From Bacteroidia bacterium (lineage in GTDB: Bacteria > Bacteroidota > Bacteroidia > Cytophagales > Cyclobacteriaceae), in the NCBI GenBank assembly GCA_016650355.1, contig JAENVX010000462.1, positions 1-6,394 of the forward strand: a stretch of 6,394 bases of DNA, in the 5' to 3' direction. Numbering within the stretch: position 1 is the first letter of the stretch; each line of letters begins with the position of its first letter. Below are positions 5,798 to 6,394 of this stretch, piece by piece. Under the pieces are notes generated by a model that worked only from the letters and a program-made list of their open reading frames with translations, had not been told where the DNA came from and made no database searches. The translations under genes and the position numbers were made by a program.

Positions 5798-6394
5798 TTA
5801 ATTGGAATTTAATTCTATTGAAACTTCATTTCCGCTAGAATCAAAAACTTCAAGTGACACAATTCTAGCATCAAGCTTCAACGCTCTGGAAGATTGAGAA
5901 AGATAGGTGGAACCGTAATAAAATTCGTGCTTGCGCACTTTACCATTGGATAACTTCACCAATGCGTAGGCGTCATCCTTTTTCGCCCGATAATATTTGC
6001 CTTTGTCTTTGGGAGAATACACTCTTACACGATCTGAATTATTAGAAACAATAATCAGCTCATTGCCATCTCCGGCAATAAATTTTGCCATACCCTTTGA
6101 GTCTCCATCCGCTGAAAAACCACTATCCTTTGACTTCAATGGTTTAAAATTGCCTTTTCCATCTCCTTGCAAATACAATCCTATCGATGCATCATACTTT
6201 CCAGAAATTACTTCTGTGGAGTATGAATTACCAACGAGTAAAACATCCAGGTTTCCATCTTTATTGTAATCAACTGTTGCTGTCCCAAATGTTGGTGAGA
6301 ACTGCGCTTCAATTGGTAATGGTTTAATTCTAAATTTACCTTTTCCTAAATTCTCCAGGTAACTGCTCTCAAACCTTTCCGCGCATACCACATA
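5798..6394 (-). CDS. VCBS/FG-GAP repeat protein, C-terminal fragment
   Basis: Partial gene: the frame is open to the right edge (the first complete codon in the window is at 6394-6392), so the start lies outside; the GTG at 6391 is internal, not a real start. The visible 199 residues are the C-terminus of what is probably a much larger extracellular or envelope protein. An FG-GAP/VCBS-type beta-propeller blade is clear, with a calcium-loop motif DYNKDGNLDVLLVGN (about residues 43-57) followed by GLYLQGDGKGNFKPL, a second GDGKGNF-like turn. A GNELIIVSNNSDRVRVY strand resembles a further blade. The end is a small beta-rich, charged domain without a T9SS-type sorting signal that I can recognise. 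Proteins of this style often pair with ASPIC/UnbV domains in Bacteroidota, but that part would lie outside the window. The function is unknown; binding or adhesion is only a guess. Confidence 0.8.
   Translation of the reverse strand, partial: YVVCAERFESSYLENLGKGKFRIKPLPIEAQFSPTFGTATVDYNKDGNLDVLLVGNSYSTEVISGKYDASIGLYLQGDGKGNFKPLKSKDSGFSADGDSKGMAKFIAGDGNELIIVSNNSDRVRVYSPKDKGKYYRAKKDDAYALVKLSNGKVRKHEFYYGSTYLSQSSRALKLDARIVSLEVFDSSGNEVSIELNSN

Overview
The window looks like chromosomal DNA from a member of the Bacteroidota, probably a Cytophagales- or Chitinophagales-like organism. The grounds are AT-rich sequence, starts preceded by A/T-rich stretches rather than clear Shine-Dalgarno sites, a Bacteroidota-style lipoprotein signal (FFLSCSN), a FucP-type MFS transporter, and a large VCBS/FG-GAP repeat protein of a style common in that phylum. 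This placement is inference from gene content, not from a marker gene.

Left two thirds (1-4278, minus strand): five co-directional genes form a probable operon, transcribed right to left. In order they are a dihydrodipicolinate synthase/N-acetylneuraminate lyase-type aldolase (4278-3352), a RidA enamine/imine deaminase (3342-2953), a lipoprotein with a neutral/alkaline ceramidase-type domain (2903-1485), a class III PLP aminotransferase resembling glutamate-1-semialdehyde aminomutase (1422-124), and the first 39 codons of an MFS sugar-type permease (117 to beyond the left edge). Gaps are 9, 49, 62 and 6 bp. The set reads as a catabolic cassette: an exported amidohydrolase-like lipoprotein to release a compound, a permease to import it, an aminotransferase and a Schiff-base aldolase to process it, and RidA to remove a reactive enamine/imine. 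The substrate cannot be told from sequence. The aldolase and the ceramidase-like protein both lack a residue that is catalytic in their best-studied relatives, so the textbook names should not be taken at face value.

Centre (4279-4643): a 365 bp divergent intergenic region. It holds two 17 bp direct repeats 21 bp apart, each containing a 14 bp near-palindrome with central CG. They are likely operators, plausibly for a LacI/GalR-type regulator that is not encoded in the window.

Right third: a plus-strand gene (4644-5774) encodes a divergent homologue of prolipoprotein diacylglyceryl transferase. It keeps the essential His but appears to have lost several catalytic Tyr/Arg/Asn positions, and it carries a long insert. 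It converges, with a 23 bp gap, on the 3' end of a minus-strand VCBS/FG-GAP-type protein (5798 to beyond the right edge). No RNA genes, mobile elements or CRISPR arrays were seen.
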